Positions 8,601-15,869 of a stretch of DNA of 64,000 bases are shown in pieces. The notes under the pieces are model-generated. The model was not told the DNA's origin and made no database searches. It saw only the letters and a program-made list of their open reading frames with translations. How positions within the stretch are numbered: position 1 is the first letter of the stretch; the number at the start of each line of letters is the position of its first letter. Origin of the DNA: Gammaproteobacteria bacterium (GTDB lineage: Bacteria > Pseudomonadota > Gammaproteobacteria > Ga0077554 > Ga007554); contig JAMPIW010000007.1 in the NCBI GenBank assembly GCA_040183005.1, positions 734,188-798,187 on the forward strand, written 5' to 3'. Position numbers and translations under genes: made by a program.

Positions 8601-9071
8601 CGCGCGCGCGGCATCGCGGTAGAGATCGGCGGCATCGGTAGTGGTGGCGGGCACCGCACCAAAGCGCGACAACACCGGCATTTGCCGCGTCAATGCGTTG
8701 CACAGCGAATCGATGGTCTGGATGCGCAGCCGCGCCGGGTGAGACAGCACATCCCACCCGAGATGTTCATTCCGTGCCAGCACCGCGCGCGCCAGAGCCC
8801 AGGTGGCGCGCTCATACGCGGCATCGGGCGGCGGTGCATCGCGCGCCTCGTGCAACGCCTCAAGAATGCGACTACGCATTTCTGCCGCAGCCTTGCGTGT
8901 AAAAGTGATTGCCACGATCTCTTCCGGGGATTCCACCCGCGCCAGCAAGGTGAGATAACGTTGCGTCAGGAGGCTGGTCTTGCCCGATCCGGCGGGGGCT
9001 TGAACAATAAACGAGCGAGAGGGGTCGAGCGCCTCGCGGCGCTGTTCTGCATCGGGTGAAACATTGGACAT
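5652..9071 (-). CDS. UvrD/RecB-type helicase-nuclease, AddA-like
   Basis: This 1139-residue protein is a superfamily 1A helicase with a C-terminal nuclease. Walker A is APAGSGKT (25-32), followed by AITFTRKAAAEM (motif Ia). Later come ILVDEFQDTSF (motif II), the VVGDPMQSIYRFREA motif (III/IV region), LMTIHKAKGLEFDTVIVP (V) and YVAATRAKKKLHLLG (VI). The C-terminus has a PD-(D/E)XK-type nuclease signature, GTVVHRIL then WIIDYKTGGHEG. Such enzymes resect double-strand breaks to load RecA. The usual AddB partner is not next to it: the flanks are rubrerythrin and pyrD. The start MSNVSPDAEQRREALDPS fits the family. Confidence 0.9.
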   Translation of the reverse strand: MSNVSPDAEQRREALDPSRSFIVQAPAGSGKTSLLTQRYLTLLARVESPEEIVAITFTRKAAAEMRSRILEALHEARDAPPPDAAYERATWALARAVLARNEHLGWDVLSHPARLRIQTIDSLCNALTRQMPVLSRFGAVPATTTDAADLYRDAARATLALLEEGVQWSPAVERLLRHLDNDLALVEGLLANMLARRDQWLRHVVKDSDREQQRASLETAFKSVIEEALAATARTLPADAGGRIVELARFAASNLDDVNNSDLAFCRDMECLPGSTTEDLQMWRGIATLLLTNDGEWRKTVNKNIGFPAPSSTKDAGEKAHYQALKEHFQALLGDLTKEGDASRVHLDALRRLPPERYTEDQWQVMQALFDLLPVAVAQLKIVFREKGQVDFSEVAQCALEALGEPDNPTDLALALDYRMQHILVDEFQDTSFGQYQLLERLTAGWQHDDGRTLFVVGDPMQSIYRFREAEVGLFLRARQQGVGSIRLTPLTLSVNFRSQAGIVEWVNRSFEQVFPVLEDISSGAVAYSPSQASHEMGEHRAVEVHPFFINYVNAEASKVVDLVKQARQINPNGTVAILVRARSHLAQIASVLQTAGLRYRAIEIERLGHRPVIQDLLALTRALLHPADRIAWLAILRAPWCGLTLADLHALAADDHNAALWDLMQNPAIIDLLSADGKCRLECVRSVLQTALAQRQRRTLRRWVEGVWLALGGPACVQAGTDLEDARVFFELLENMHTEGNPSGFMRIEERVEKLFALPDMEADESLQLMTIHKAKGLEFDTVIVPALGRRMPSDESRLLMWMERPALAREEGDLLLAPIKGNGQKDDLIYSYIKIMDQQKGVYEAGRLLYVAATRAKKKLHLLGHTTLSEKDGAVKKPQSGSLLSQLWDVVEKEFVAGPGIAQPTGDAALMASFIPLPGLRRLKSGWCLPDAPASVTLPSVMTRPTPCNSEENIEFLWASDTARHIGTVVHRILRKIAQQGAGFWSGELIAAQRPRYRILLMQLGVPARELDEAAQRVETALTRTLRSERGRWLLDHQHHDAQCEYALTGIVDGKPVNVIIDRTFVDQQGMRWIIDYKTGGHEGTDTDTFLDNEQNRYRGQLERYALLMSKLDDKHTLHLGLYFPLLGAWREWPYQE

Positions 9072-9115
9072 TGCTGCACCTTATTCTATTTCGATTTCAA
9101 AATGCCAATAATTAT

Positions 9116-9166
9116 GTAGGGTGCGTCTCACGCACCAATGATTATGGTGCGTGAGACGCACCCTAC
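9116..9166. repeat. Perfect 22-bp inverted repeat, GTAGGGTGCG family, copy 2
   Basis: Arms 9116-9137 (starting GTAGGGTGCGTCTCACG) and 9145-9166 (ending GACGCACCCTAC) are perfectly complementary around a 7-nt loop. It lies between pyrD and the helicase gene, both leftward, so it can act as a strong intercistronic hairpin or terminator. No poly-T tract follows on either side. It is related to the repeat at 4765-4822. Confidence 0.8.
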
Positions 9167-9199
9167 GATTCTACTATTGATTTAGAAATGGAATTAGGT

Positions 9200-10285
9200 T
9201 TAAACATCCCTGCCAATCGCCGAGCTAATATGATCTATCCCATCGCGGCGCAGCAATTCGATGAGTTCTGCCTTGATGCGCCGCGCAATCGCTGGCCCTT
9301 CATAGATAAATGCTGTGTATATTTGCACCAGGCTGGCCCCAGCGCGGATTTTCTCATAGGCATCCTGGCCGCTGGCTATACCGCCCACGCCGATAATGGG
9401 CACCTGTTTACCTGTGATGCGATACAGCGTGCGAATCACCTCCGTGCTGCGCACGCGCAGCGGCGTGCCGCTTAGCCCTCCGGCCTCATCCACGGACTGC
9501 TTGAGTCCTTCACGGCTCAGCGTGGTATTGGTAGCGATAAGGCCGTCGATAGTGGGCCCCAGCGCCAGCGTGGCAATGGCTTCGAGATCTTCCTGGGCGA
9601 GATCGGGGGCGATTTTCAGCAGGCATGGCAAGGGCTGGCGGCCATGCTGCGCGGCGAGGCGCCGGTTGGCGGCCTGCACTTCGGCCATCAGCGTATCCAG
9701 ATAATCGGCGCCCTGTAATAAGCGTAGTCCGGGTGTATTTGGCGAGCTGACATTGACGACACAATAGTCACCATAAGGGAAAAGTTTTTCCAATGCCGCG
9801 ACATAATCGGCAGCGGCATCTTCCAATGCGGTGTCTTTGTTCTTGCCGAGATTGATGCCTATCGGAACAGGCTGTTTGCCCAGCGCCGCCATACGCGCCG
9901 CCACAGCATCCGCTCCCTCATTGGGGAAGCCCATGCGATTGATTACGGCATGGTCCGCAGGCAGGCGGAAGATGCGCGGCCTGGGGTTGCCGGGCTGGGC
10001 GCGCGGTGTAACCGTGCCTATTTCAATAAAACCAAAACCCAGCGCCGTAAGGCCCTGAATGGCACGGGCGTTTTTATCGAACCCGGCGGCCATGCCCACC
10101 GGATTGACAAAACGCAGCCCCCATAGGGTTTGGCTGAGCAGCGAATCTTCCAGATAATAAATGGATTTCGCAATGCCACGCGTTACACGGCAAGGGCCGG
10201 TCTTCTCCATCCAGCCCATAACAAGGTCATGAGCCTGTTCCGGGTCGATGCGGAAGAAAGCGGGTTTAATAAGTTCGTAAAACAT
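9200..10285 (-). CDS. pyrD: Dihydroorotate dehydrogenase (quinone), class 2
   Basis: The 361-residue protein starts [21 protein letters not shown]. This amphipathic N-terminal extension is found only in membrane-associated, quinone-linked class 2 enzymes. The core shows [14 protein letters not shown], the catalytic-serine region [24 protein letters not shown] and the FMN phosphate-binding [27 protein letters not shown]. It oxidises dihydroorotate to orotate at the inner membrane. As a class 2 enzyme it needs no PyrK subunit, which matters for the PyrK-like gene at 45343. The other pyr genes of the window are 45 kb away. Confidence 0.97.
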   Translation of the reverse strand: MFYELIKPAFFRIDPEQAHDLVMGWMEKTGPCRVTRGIAKSIYYLEDSLLSQTLWGLRFVNPVGMAAGFDKNARAIQGLTALGFGFIEIGTVTPRAQPGNPRPRIFRLPADHAVINRMGFPNEGADAVAARMAALGKQPVPIGINLGKNKDTALEDAAADYVAALEKLFPYGDYCVVNVSSPNTPGLRLLQGADYLDTLMAEVQAANRRLAAQHGRQPLPCLLKIAPDLAQEDLEAIATLALGPTIDGLIATNTTLSREGLKQSVDEAGGLSGTPLRVRSTEVIRTLYRITGKQVPIIGVGGIASGQDAYEKIRAGASLVQIYTAFIYEGPAIARRIKAELIELLRRDGIDHISSAIGRDV

Positions 10286-10640
10286 GATTTTCCTGGTTTA
10301 ATTTTTGCCTTATATGACTTGTTCCAATTCCATTTCAATCAGAGAGTTAGTGTATCCCCTCGCCCCGCTTGCTGGGAGAGCGCAATGCGTTGATCTAAAG
10401 TTTGCGAAACCCGCCGCATCAAACCAATATCCACCCCTACGCATATGATCCACTAACAATAAAAACCACCATCCACACCGCAATATTATCATCGCCCTCG
10501 ATTGTTGGTTGGGCTTCATTTCATTCAGACCAACCTGCCGGGCTTATTCCCCAATCCCCGCGGGCATCAATCGACCTGTTGAATGGTCTTTAAACAGGTG
10601 CTATTGTAAGCGCTGATTAAAGGTCTTTTTGGAGGTTGTC
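10286..10640. other. Divergent intergenic region between pyrD and the antitoxin gene
   Basis: This 355-bp region must hold the promoters of pyrD (leftward) and of the toxin-antitoxin pair (rightward), but neither promoter is clear enough to mark. It contains a GGTTGG...CCAACC hairpin at about 10506-10535 whose loop includes GGCTTCATTTCATTCAG, repeated after the toxin gene. Several small ORFs here look like chance. Confidence 0.5.
10512..10528 (+). repeat. 17-bp repeat left of the toxin-antitoxin pair
   Basis: GGCTTCATTTCATTCAG here is identical to 11268-11284. Here it forms the loop of a GGTTGG/CCAACC hairpin. The two copies flank the toxin-antitoxin genes as direct repeats 756 bp apart. This motif belongs to a repeat type seen across gammaproteobacterial genomes. 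Confidence 0.75.
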
Positions 10641-10910
10641 ATGACGATAAAATTTTCCGAGGATCTGGTTCCCTTGACGGACCTGAAGGTGAACCCGGGT
10701 CGTGTGGTGAAGCATGTGACCGATGCCCATCGGCCCGTGCTACTCACCAGCCGGGGCCGAGGTGTCGCGGTGGTACAGGCGGTCGTCGATTACGAGAAGG
10801 CTGAGGAAGAGCGGGCTTTCATGCGGGCTGTGGTCGCAGGACTGGCGGACCTTGAGGCAGGGCGCGAGGTATCCTTCGACGAGTCCAGAGCACGGCTCGG
10901 CCTGAAATAG
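10641..10910 (+). CDS. Phd/YefM family antitoxin
   Basis: The 89-residue protein starts MTIKFSEDLVPLTDLKVNPG, with the typical Phd/YefM fold sequence (VKHVTDAHRPVLLTSRGRGVAVVQAVVDYEKAEEE) that forms the DNA-binding N-terminal domain. The C-terminal tail (AGLADLEAGREVSFDESRARLG) should neutralise the toxin. The ATG at 10641 follows GGAGG at 7 nt and is preferred over a start four codons upstream. The toxin gene starts 4 bp after its stop, the usual antitoxin-toxin order. Such pairs repress their own promoter. Confidence 0.9.
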   Translation: MTIKFSEDLVPLTDLKVNPGRVVKHVTDAHRPVLLTSRGRGVAVVQAVVDYEKAEEERAFMRAVVAGLADLEAGREVSFDESRARLGLK

Positions 10911-10914
10911 AGCC

Positions 10915-11232
10915 ATGCCCCCGATGCTTATCAGCTTCGCCGAATCCGCGCTCCGCGATCTGGAAGAAGTGCGGACCTGGTACACGGAGCAAGGGGTACC
11001 TGCTGTCGGGGCGAGGCTGGTGGAAGAGGTATTCCAGCGCGTCCAGGCCTTGGCCAATCATCCTGACATGGGGCGTGTGGTTCCTGAATTCGAACAGCCC
11101 TTCTTGCGTGAGCTCATCCATCCACCGTTTCGGATTGTGTACCGGCGCGATCCCCAACGGGTGAGGATCGTGCGCGTCTGGCGTAGCGAGCGCCTGCTGC
11201 GACTTCCGCAAGCCGATCATGAAGTACCATAA
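10915..11232 (+). CDS. RelE/ParE family toxin
   Basis: The 105-residue protein shows RelE/ParE features: LISFAESALRDLEEVRTWYTEQG (two N-terminal helices), then the strand-rich core LIHPPFRIVYRRDPQRVRIVRVWRSERLL, with the conserved R-I-V-Y-R and V-W-R-S-R/E segments. RelE members cleave mRNA on the ribosome; ParE members poison gyrase. The sequence does not decide which. It starts 4 bp after the antitoxin stop, so the two are translationally linked. An internal ATG at 10924 is an alternative start. Confidence 0.88.
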   Translation: MPPMLISFAESALRDLEEVRTWYTEQGVPAVGARLVEEVFQRVQALANHPDMGRVVPEFEQPFLRELIHPPFRIVYRRDPQRVRIVRVWRSERLLRLPQADHEVP

Positions 11233-11243
11233 AATCCGTTATT

Positions 11244-11290
11244 CGTGCGCACAGCGCACGCTACGCTGGCTTCATTTCATTCAGCACCAA
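11244..11290. repeat. Hairpin and 17-bp repeat right of the toxin gene
   Basis: CGTGCGC-ACA-GCGCACG (11244-11260) is a perfect 7-bp stem between the converging toxin and hemH genes and may terminate transcription. It is followed by GGCTTCATTTCATTCAG (11268-11284), the second copy of the 17-bp repeat upstream of the antitoxin. Confidence 0.65.
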
Positions 11291-11298
11291 CTTACGCG

Positions 11299-12411
11299 CT
11301 ACCGCGCCGCACCCATCTCGAGCGCGCGGCGATGGCTGGCTTCGGCTTCCATGGCATGTTGCGTTGCATCCCATTCTGCATCCGTCTCCGGCCAGCCTTG
11401 GGTATGCTTCTTTACCAGATCGGCGAGTGCCTGCATGTGATCATCTCGGTCGTTCAACGCCGGGATGTAATGGTATTTTTCTCCGCCCGCCTCAAGAAAC
11501 ACGCCGCGATTGAGCATGGCCATTTCTTCCAGTGTCTCCAGGCAATCGGCGGAAAAGCCGGGACACACTATATCCACGCTTTTTACTCCCGCCTTACCCC
11601 AAGCCTCCAGGGTTTTATCGGTATAGGGCTTCAACCACTCCTCGCGGCCAAAGCGCGACTGAAACGCCAGTTGCCAACGGTCGGCGGGCAATCGGAGCTG
11701 CTCTGCCACCAGCCGCGCGGTCTTGTGACATTCACAATGATAGGGATCACCCGCCAGCAGGCAGCGTTTAGGTATGCCATGAAAGGAAAACAATAGGCGT
11801 TCGGCCTGACCGTGTTTCTCCCAGCTCTCACGGATGCTGGTCACCAGGGCGTTGATATAAGCAGGATCGTCGTGATAATGATTGACCATGCGCAACTCGG
11901 GTATCCAGCGCCAGGTTTTGAGCACATCGGCCACGGCATCGAAGGTGGAGGCCGTGGTTGACGCCGCATATTGAGGATAAAGCGGCAACACCAGAATGCG
12001 GCGTGCATTGGCAGTGCGTAGCTCCGCCAAACCATCGGCAATGGAGGGGGTGCCATAACGCATCCCCAGCGCCACCTTGACCGGCCCGCCGAACTGCTTC
12101 TCCAGCAGATTTTGCAGCGCCGCAGCCTGCTTGCGCGAAATTGCAAGCAATGGAGAACCTTCGTCGGTCCATATCTTTTGATAAGCATGCGCCGAGCGTT
12201 TAGGGCGGATGCGCAGGATCACGCCATGCAGGATAAGCCACCACAGCGGACGTGGGATTTCCACGATGCGCGGGTCCCACAGAAACTCACCCAGATAACG
12301 ACGCACAGCCTGTGCAGTGGGCGCGTCGGGTGTGCCAAGATTGGTGATCAGTATGCCGGTGACAGGCAAAGTGCCATGGGTGTATCCCGTCTCACCGTGG
12401 TAAATAGTCAT
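11299..12411 (-). CDS. hemH: Ferrochelatase
   Basis: The 370-residue protein shows TGILITNLGTPDAPTAQAVR (N-terminal signature), FLWDPRIVEIPRPLWW, VLPLYPQYAASTTAS and the catalytic-histidine segment LLFSFHGIPKRCL. Further on come CHKTARLVAEQL, FQSRFGREEWLKPYTD and the acidic VKSVDIVCPGFSADCLETLEE. It inserts ferrous iron into protoporphyrin IX, the last step of haem synthesis, near the inner membrane. The length is typical. The start MTIYHGETGYTHG has GAGG about 8 nt upstream. It converges with the toxin gene. Confidence 0.97.
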   Translation of the reverse strand: MTIYHGETGYTHGTLPVTGILITNLGTPDAPTAQAVRRYLGEFLWDPRIVEIPRPLWWLILHGVILRIRPKRSAHAYQKIWTDEGSPLLAISRKQAAALQNLLEKQFGGPVKVALGMRYGTPSIADGLAELRTANARRILVLPLYPQYAASTTASTFDAVADVLKTWRWIPELRMVNHYHDDPAYINALVTSIRESWEKHGQAERLLFSFHGIPKRCLLAGDPYHCECHKTARLVAEQLRLPADRWQLAFQSRFGREEWLKPYTDKTLEAWGKAGVKSVDIVCPGFSADCLETLEEMAMLNRGVFLEAGGEKYHYIPALNDRDDHMQALADLVKKHTQGWPETDAEWDATQHAMEAEASHRRALEMGAAR

Positions 12412-12502
12412 TACAACGCCTCATCTTGGAGATTGTTTGTTTGTCCTGAGGCTAAAGTATACCCGCAGAGTGGGGATTTGGTCAGCGGATCATTGCACGA
12501 CC

Positions 12503-13885
12503 TCATGGGGAAACATCACGGCGTGTCGCCCACCATAACCAACCACATCCGAGCGTACCCGCAGCCAGTGAGGCCGCAAGTATGCCGGTCTTGGCCATCA
12601 GCAGATGTTCTGGTAGCGTGGCAAAAGCCAGCTCACCAATAAAAATAGACATGGTAAAGCCGATACCGCCGAGCAGGCCAACGCCGATGATATGGCGCAT
12701 GCTTACACCGTCGGGTAATGCAGCGCCGGCATAGCGCGAGGCTAAGTAGGAGACACCCGTGATGCCCAGGAATTTACCTAGCAACAGACCGGACATGACA
12801 CCAAAGGTGACGGGATGGCTCAAAGTAGCAGCCAGGGTTGTGAATTCAATGGGAATGCCGGCATTGAACAGGGCAAACACGGGGATCACCAGCAGCCCCA
12901 CGGGCAGGTGAAATGCGCGCTCCAGCCGCGCAAGCGGAGGTTGCACCCGCTCGACACCGGCCTCCAATGCCTGCACGATGGATGCCTGGTCCAGATTTTC
13001 CAGCAGGCTCACGCCTGGCTGCTTGGCGTGGTCATAGCGATCCATGAGGTTGCGCACATGGCTACTAAAGCGCTCTAGGTGGTATTGCGGGCGCGTGGGG
13101 ATGGTGAAGGCCAGCAGTACACCAGCGACAGTGGCGTGTATACCTGATTGCAACATGGCGAACCACATGAGAATACCGACCAGGAAATAGGGCAGTGGCC
13201 GGCGTACGCCACCCAGATTGAGGGCTATCAGCACGACGAACAACGCCCCCGCAACAGCGAGCGGTGTCAGCACAAGATCGGCGGTATAGAACAAGGCAAT
13301 CACCACTACCGCGCCAAGATCGTCCACAATGGCCAGTGCCGCGAGAAATACGATCAGATTTCTGGGGATGCGCCGACCCAGCAACACCAGGGCGCCCACG
13401 GCGAAGGCGATGTCGGTGGCCATGGGAATACCCCAGCCGCGCGCGGCATCGCCCTCGGGGTTAACAAAGAAATAAATCGTCGCCGGCACTACCATGCCCC
13501 CCGCAGCCGCGACGATAGGCAAGGCCGCTTTGCGCACCGATGCAAGCTCGCCAACAAGCAGCTCACGCTTGATCTCCAGGCCCACCAGGAAGAAGAACAG
13601 TGCCATGAGTCCATCGTTAACCCAATGTTGCAGTGAAAGTTCCAGCGACCACTCACCCAGACGCAGAGACAAGGGCGTGTGCAACAGATGTTCGTAGGTT
13701 GCGCTCCATGGCGAATTGGCCAGCAGGAGCGTGAGCAATGTAACCGCCATCAGCAGCAGACCGGCGCTGGTCTGATTATGGATGAATCGCTCGAAGGGAG
13801 TGGTGATACGCTCGAAGACATGCTCCCACGGCGCCGCGAGTTGCGCGTCCTTCAGCGTGGCATGGTCACGGAGGGGATCAGCCAT
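12503..13885 (-). CDS. nhaA: Na+/H+ antiporter NhaA
   Basis: The 460-residue membrane protein contains FERFIHNQTSAGLLLMAVTLLTLLLANSPW, LMALFFFLVGLEIKRELLVGEL, MATDIAFAVGAL and LAIVDDLGAVVVIALFY, where the Asp pair binds the transported ions. It has about 12 membrane segments. It exchanges protons for sodium and restores pH homeostasis. It is longer than E. coli NhaA (388), mostly in the loop around residues 275-310 and at the N-terminus. An IS4-family element sits 54 bp upstream of the start codon, so its native promoter may be displaced or replaced. Confidence 0.95.
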   Translation of the reverse strand: MADPLRDHATLKDAQLAAPWEHVFERITTPFERFIHNQTSAGLLLMAVTLLTLLLANSPWSATYEHLLHTPLSLRLGEWSLELSLQHWVNDGLMALFFFLVGLEIKRELLVGELASVRKAALPIVAAAGGMVVPATIYFFVNPEGDAARGWGIPMATDIAFAVGALVLLGRRIPRNLIVFLAALAIVDDLGAVVVIALFYTADLVLTPLAVAGALFVVLIALNLGGVRRPLPYFLVGILMWFAMLQSGIHATVAGVLLAFTIPTRPQYHLERFSSHVRNLMDRYDHAKQPGVSLLENLDQASIVQALEAGVERVQPPLARLERAFHLPVGLLVIPVFALFNAGIPIEFTTLAATLSHPVTFGVMSGLLLGKFLGITGVSYLASRYAGAALPDGVSMRHIIGVGLLGGIGFTMSIFIGELAFATLPEHLLMAKTGILAASLAAGTLGCGWLWWATRRDVSP

Positions 13886-13939
13886 GGGTGAAGTCCTTTA
13901 TTTTTTTAGTTTCGATTTGGCCGCTTTGCTACGCAAAAT

Positions 13940-15260
13940 CAGAAGTGTCCGGTAATTTAATTGAATAGATTCAATTGGTTATTGTCTTTCTGCATGCTCA
14001 TTTGCGTCTCCGCATTTTTAAGTAATTGATCGAGTGGCGTTTTCTCGAAAAGAGTCAGGCTCAAAATCTGTAGGATTGTGTAAAGCGAAGCCTCGGTATT
14101 GAGCCGCTTTTTCACGATGGCGACCACGACGTAAACCGCGATGGCGATCCATATTTGCGTCTTGACTGCATTCTCGGTGGTGCCATAGAACCGCTTGATT
14201 CGAAGATGCTGTTTGATCCACTTGAAGAATAGCTCGACCTGCCAGCGGCAACGATAAAGCTGAGCGATGGTCAGCGCAGGCAGGTCGAAGTTGTTGGTCA
14301 GAAAGACCAGAAACCTGTCGTGTTCGGCATCGTAGAACTTGATGCGTCGCAGGTGCTGCGGGTAATCCTTGCTGGCCTTGCGAGCAGTCAATGCAATGGT
14401 CTGGTCGCAGCGCAGTCCAGTGGACTTGTCCACGGTGCGAGAGTAGACGCGACGAAAGAGCAGATTGGATTTGCCACGGATGACAAAGAACGCCTGTGCT
14501 TGATGCAGGGTGAACCAGCGAGCGAAGTCGGTGAAGCCACGATCCATGATGTAAAAGCTGCCGGCTTCGGGTATCAGGATATCGAGCACATTGACCTCGT
14601 GCATCTTGCCATCGCTGATGTGGATGAAGGTTGGAATGTTGCCGCGCAGGTCGAGCAGCGTATGCATCTTGACGGCAGCTTTGGTGGAGCGGAAGCGTGC
14701 CCACGGAAAGACGCTCAAGCACAGGTCGATGGTCGTGGTATCGAGTGCGTAGACCGTCTGTTCCAGTTCGACCGCAAAGCTGTCGCTGGCGTAAAGCTTT
14801 CTGGCGGTCTGGATTAAGCTCATCGCGAAATCCGCGTAGATGCGACGGTCGCGTTGCTCGTTGGCATCGGCCAGCGTGCTCTTGGCGATGTTGCCTCGTA
14901 TGCCCAAGTGATAGAGCTTGGCTTGGTGGGCGCGCAGACAGGTTTCGATGTCGCGCAGGCTTTCGCGGTAAGTCAGCTGCGCGAACGCCATGCAGAGAAA
15001 TTGATCGAGATGCGAAAAAGTCTTGGTGGGATATTTGGAAGGGTAGCGCTGCACGCAGCGACGGAATGTGTGAAGGGGCAAATGCTCCATGAGTTGTGCG
15101 AACACCAACTGGCCTGAATACATGACGGAAACTCCTGGGGGGAAAGCCCCAGTTTCCCAAAAAATTCACGTTCAAGTCGGTGACACCCCTAAACACACAC
15201 TTTCCTATTCAACATCATCATGTTATATAGCCGTCTTTGCGAAATTGCCGGACACTTCTG
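13940..15260 (-). mobile_element. IS4-family insertion sequence, copy 1 (complete)
   Basis: The 1321-bp element has terminal inverted repeats CAGAAGTGTCCGG and CCGGACACTTCTG, and is flanked by a perfect 9-bp duplication ACGCAAAAT (13931-13939 and 15261-15269). It carries a single transposase gene. It sits between the thioredoxin gene and nhaA. The second copy (15870-17190) has the same length and, by eye, one base difference. Confidence 0.95.
13957..15123 (-). CDS. IS4-family transposase (copy 1)
   Basis: The 388-residue DDE transposase starts MYSGQLVFAQLMEHLPLHTF, an N-terminal domain of DUF4372 type. The first catalytic Asp lies in YALDTTTIDLCLSVFPWA, the second in FYIMDRGFTDF. The IS4 signature Y-(2)-R-(3)-E-(6)-K is YRCRWQVELFFKWIKQHL near residue 300, supplying the catalytic Glu. 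The gene is intact. A long overlapping ORF in another frame (14018-15196) is its shadow. Confidence 0.95.
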   Translation of the reverse strand: MYSGQLVFAQLMEHLPLHTFRRCVQRYPSKYPTKTFSHLDQFLCMAFAQLTYRESLRDIETCLRAHQAKLYHLGIRGNIAKSTLADANEQRDRRIYADFAMSLIQTARKLYASDSFAVELEQTVYALDTTTIDLCLSVFPWARFRSTKAAVKMHTLLDLRGNIPTFIHISDGKMHEVNVLDILIPEAGSFYIMDRGFTDFARWFTLHQAQAFFVIRGKSNLLFRRVYSRTVDKSTGLRCDQTIALTARKASKDYPQHLRRIKFYDAEHDRFLVFLTNNFDLPALTIAQLYRCRWQVELFFKWIKQHLRIKRFYGTTENAVKTQIWIAIAVYVVVAIVKKRLNTEASLYTILQILSLTLFEKTPLDQLLKNAETQMSMQKDNNQLNLFN

Positions 15261-15337
15261 ACGCAAAATGACTGCGCGGCAGGCTATTCAGGCGGGTAGC
15301 TGCTTAATTGGTACAGATGCAGGATAGACATGAGTTT

Positions 15338-15691
15338 CTACCGGGTGATTTCCTTATGCACCTCAGCCATATCCAGGGCCTGAACCTTGCCGATGATGTC
15401 ATGCAGCGCGGCGGCGGGCACGACCCCCGCCTGCGAAAAAATCACCACCTGTTCACGAATCGCCATTAAGGTGGGTATGGAGCGAATCTCGAAATGCTCA
15501 GACAACTCCTGCTCAATCTCGGTATTTATTTTACCGAAGACAATGTTCGGATATTCGTCGGAGACCTTCTCATAAACGGGCGCAAAAGAGCGGCACGGCC
15601 CACACCATGGCGCCCAGAAATCGACCATCACGATATCGTTGGCAGCGGCAACATCCGCAAAGCTTTCCTTCGTCAGATCGATAGCAGCCAT
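15338..15691 (-). CDS. Thioredoxin family protein
   Basis: The 117-residue protein has the thioredoxin active site W29-C30-G-P-C33 in VDFWAPWCGPCRSFAPVYEK, and the cis-proline loop IRSIPTLMAIREQ. This fold reduces disulfides in cytoplasmic proteins. No signal peptide is present. The start is the ATG at 15691 with GGGGGAA about 8 nt upstream, preferred over one nine codons earlier. Substitutions around the active site (RSFAPVYEKVSDEYP) suggest a secondary thioredoxin rather than TrxA itself. IS4 copies lie on both sides, 77 bp downstream and 178 bp upstream. Confidence 0.9.
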   Translation of the reverse strand: MAAIDLTKESFADVAAANDIVMVDFWAPWCGPCRSFAPVYEKVSDEYPNIVFGKINTEIEQELSEHFEIRSIPTLMAIREQVVIFSQAGVVPAAALHDIIGKVQALDMAEVHKEITR

Positions 15692-15869
15692 GGCGGCATT
15701 CCCCCTATTAATGATCAATACAACGTAACATTAACATGAGCCGGGGCAGCAGGCCATGTTTTTACGGGAGAACAACATCCATGCCCGCCACAAGCGGCGC
15801 GACGAGAGGGTTCCTTGAGGATTTTGATATAAGCGACAAGAGTGATCGCGTCAAGTATTGTTGGACCTT

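Noticed and set aside
14018..15196. 392-residue ORF overlapping the IS4 transposase (also at 15948-17126)
   Set aside because: It is a frame shadow of the real transposase: low-complexity, Arg/His/Gln-rich, with no recognised motif, while the 388-residue frame carries the IS4 signature.
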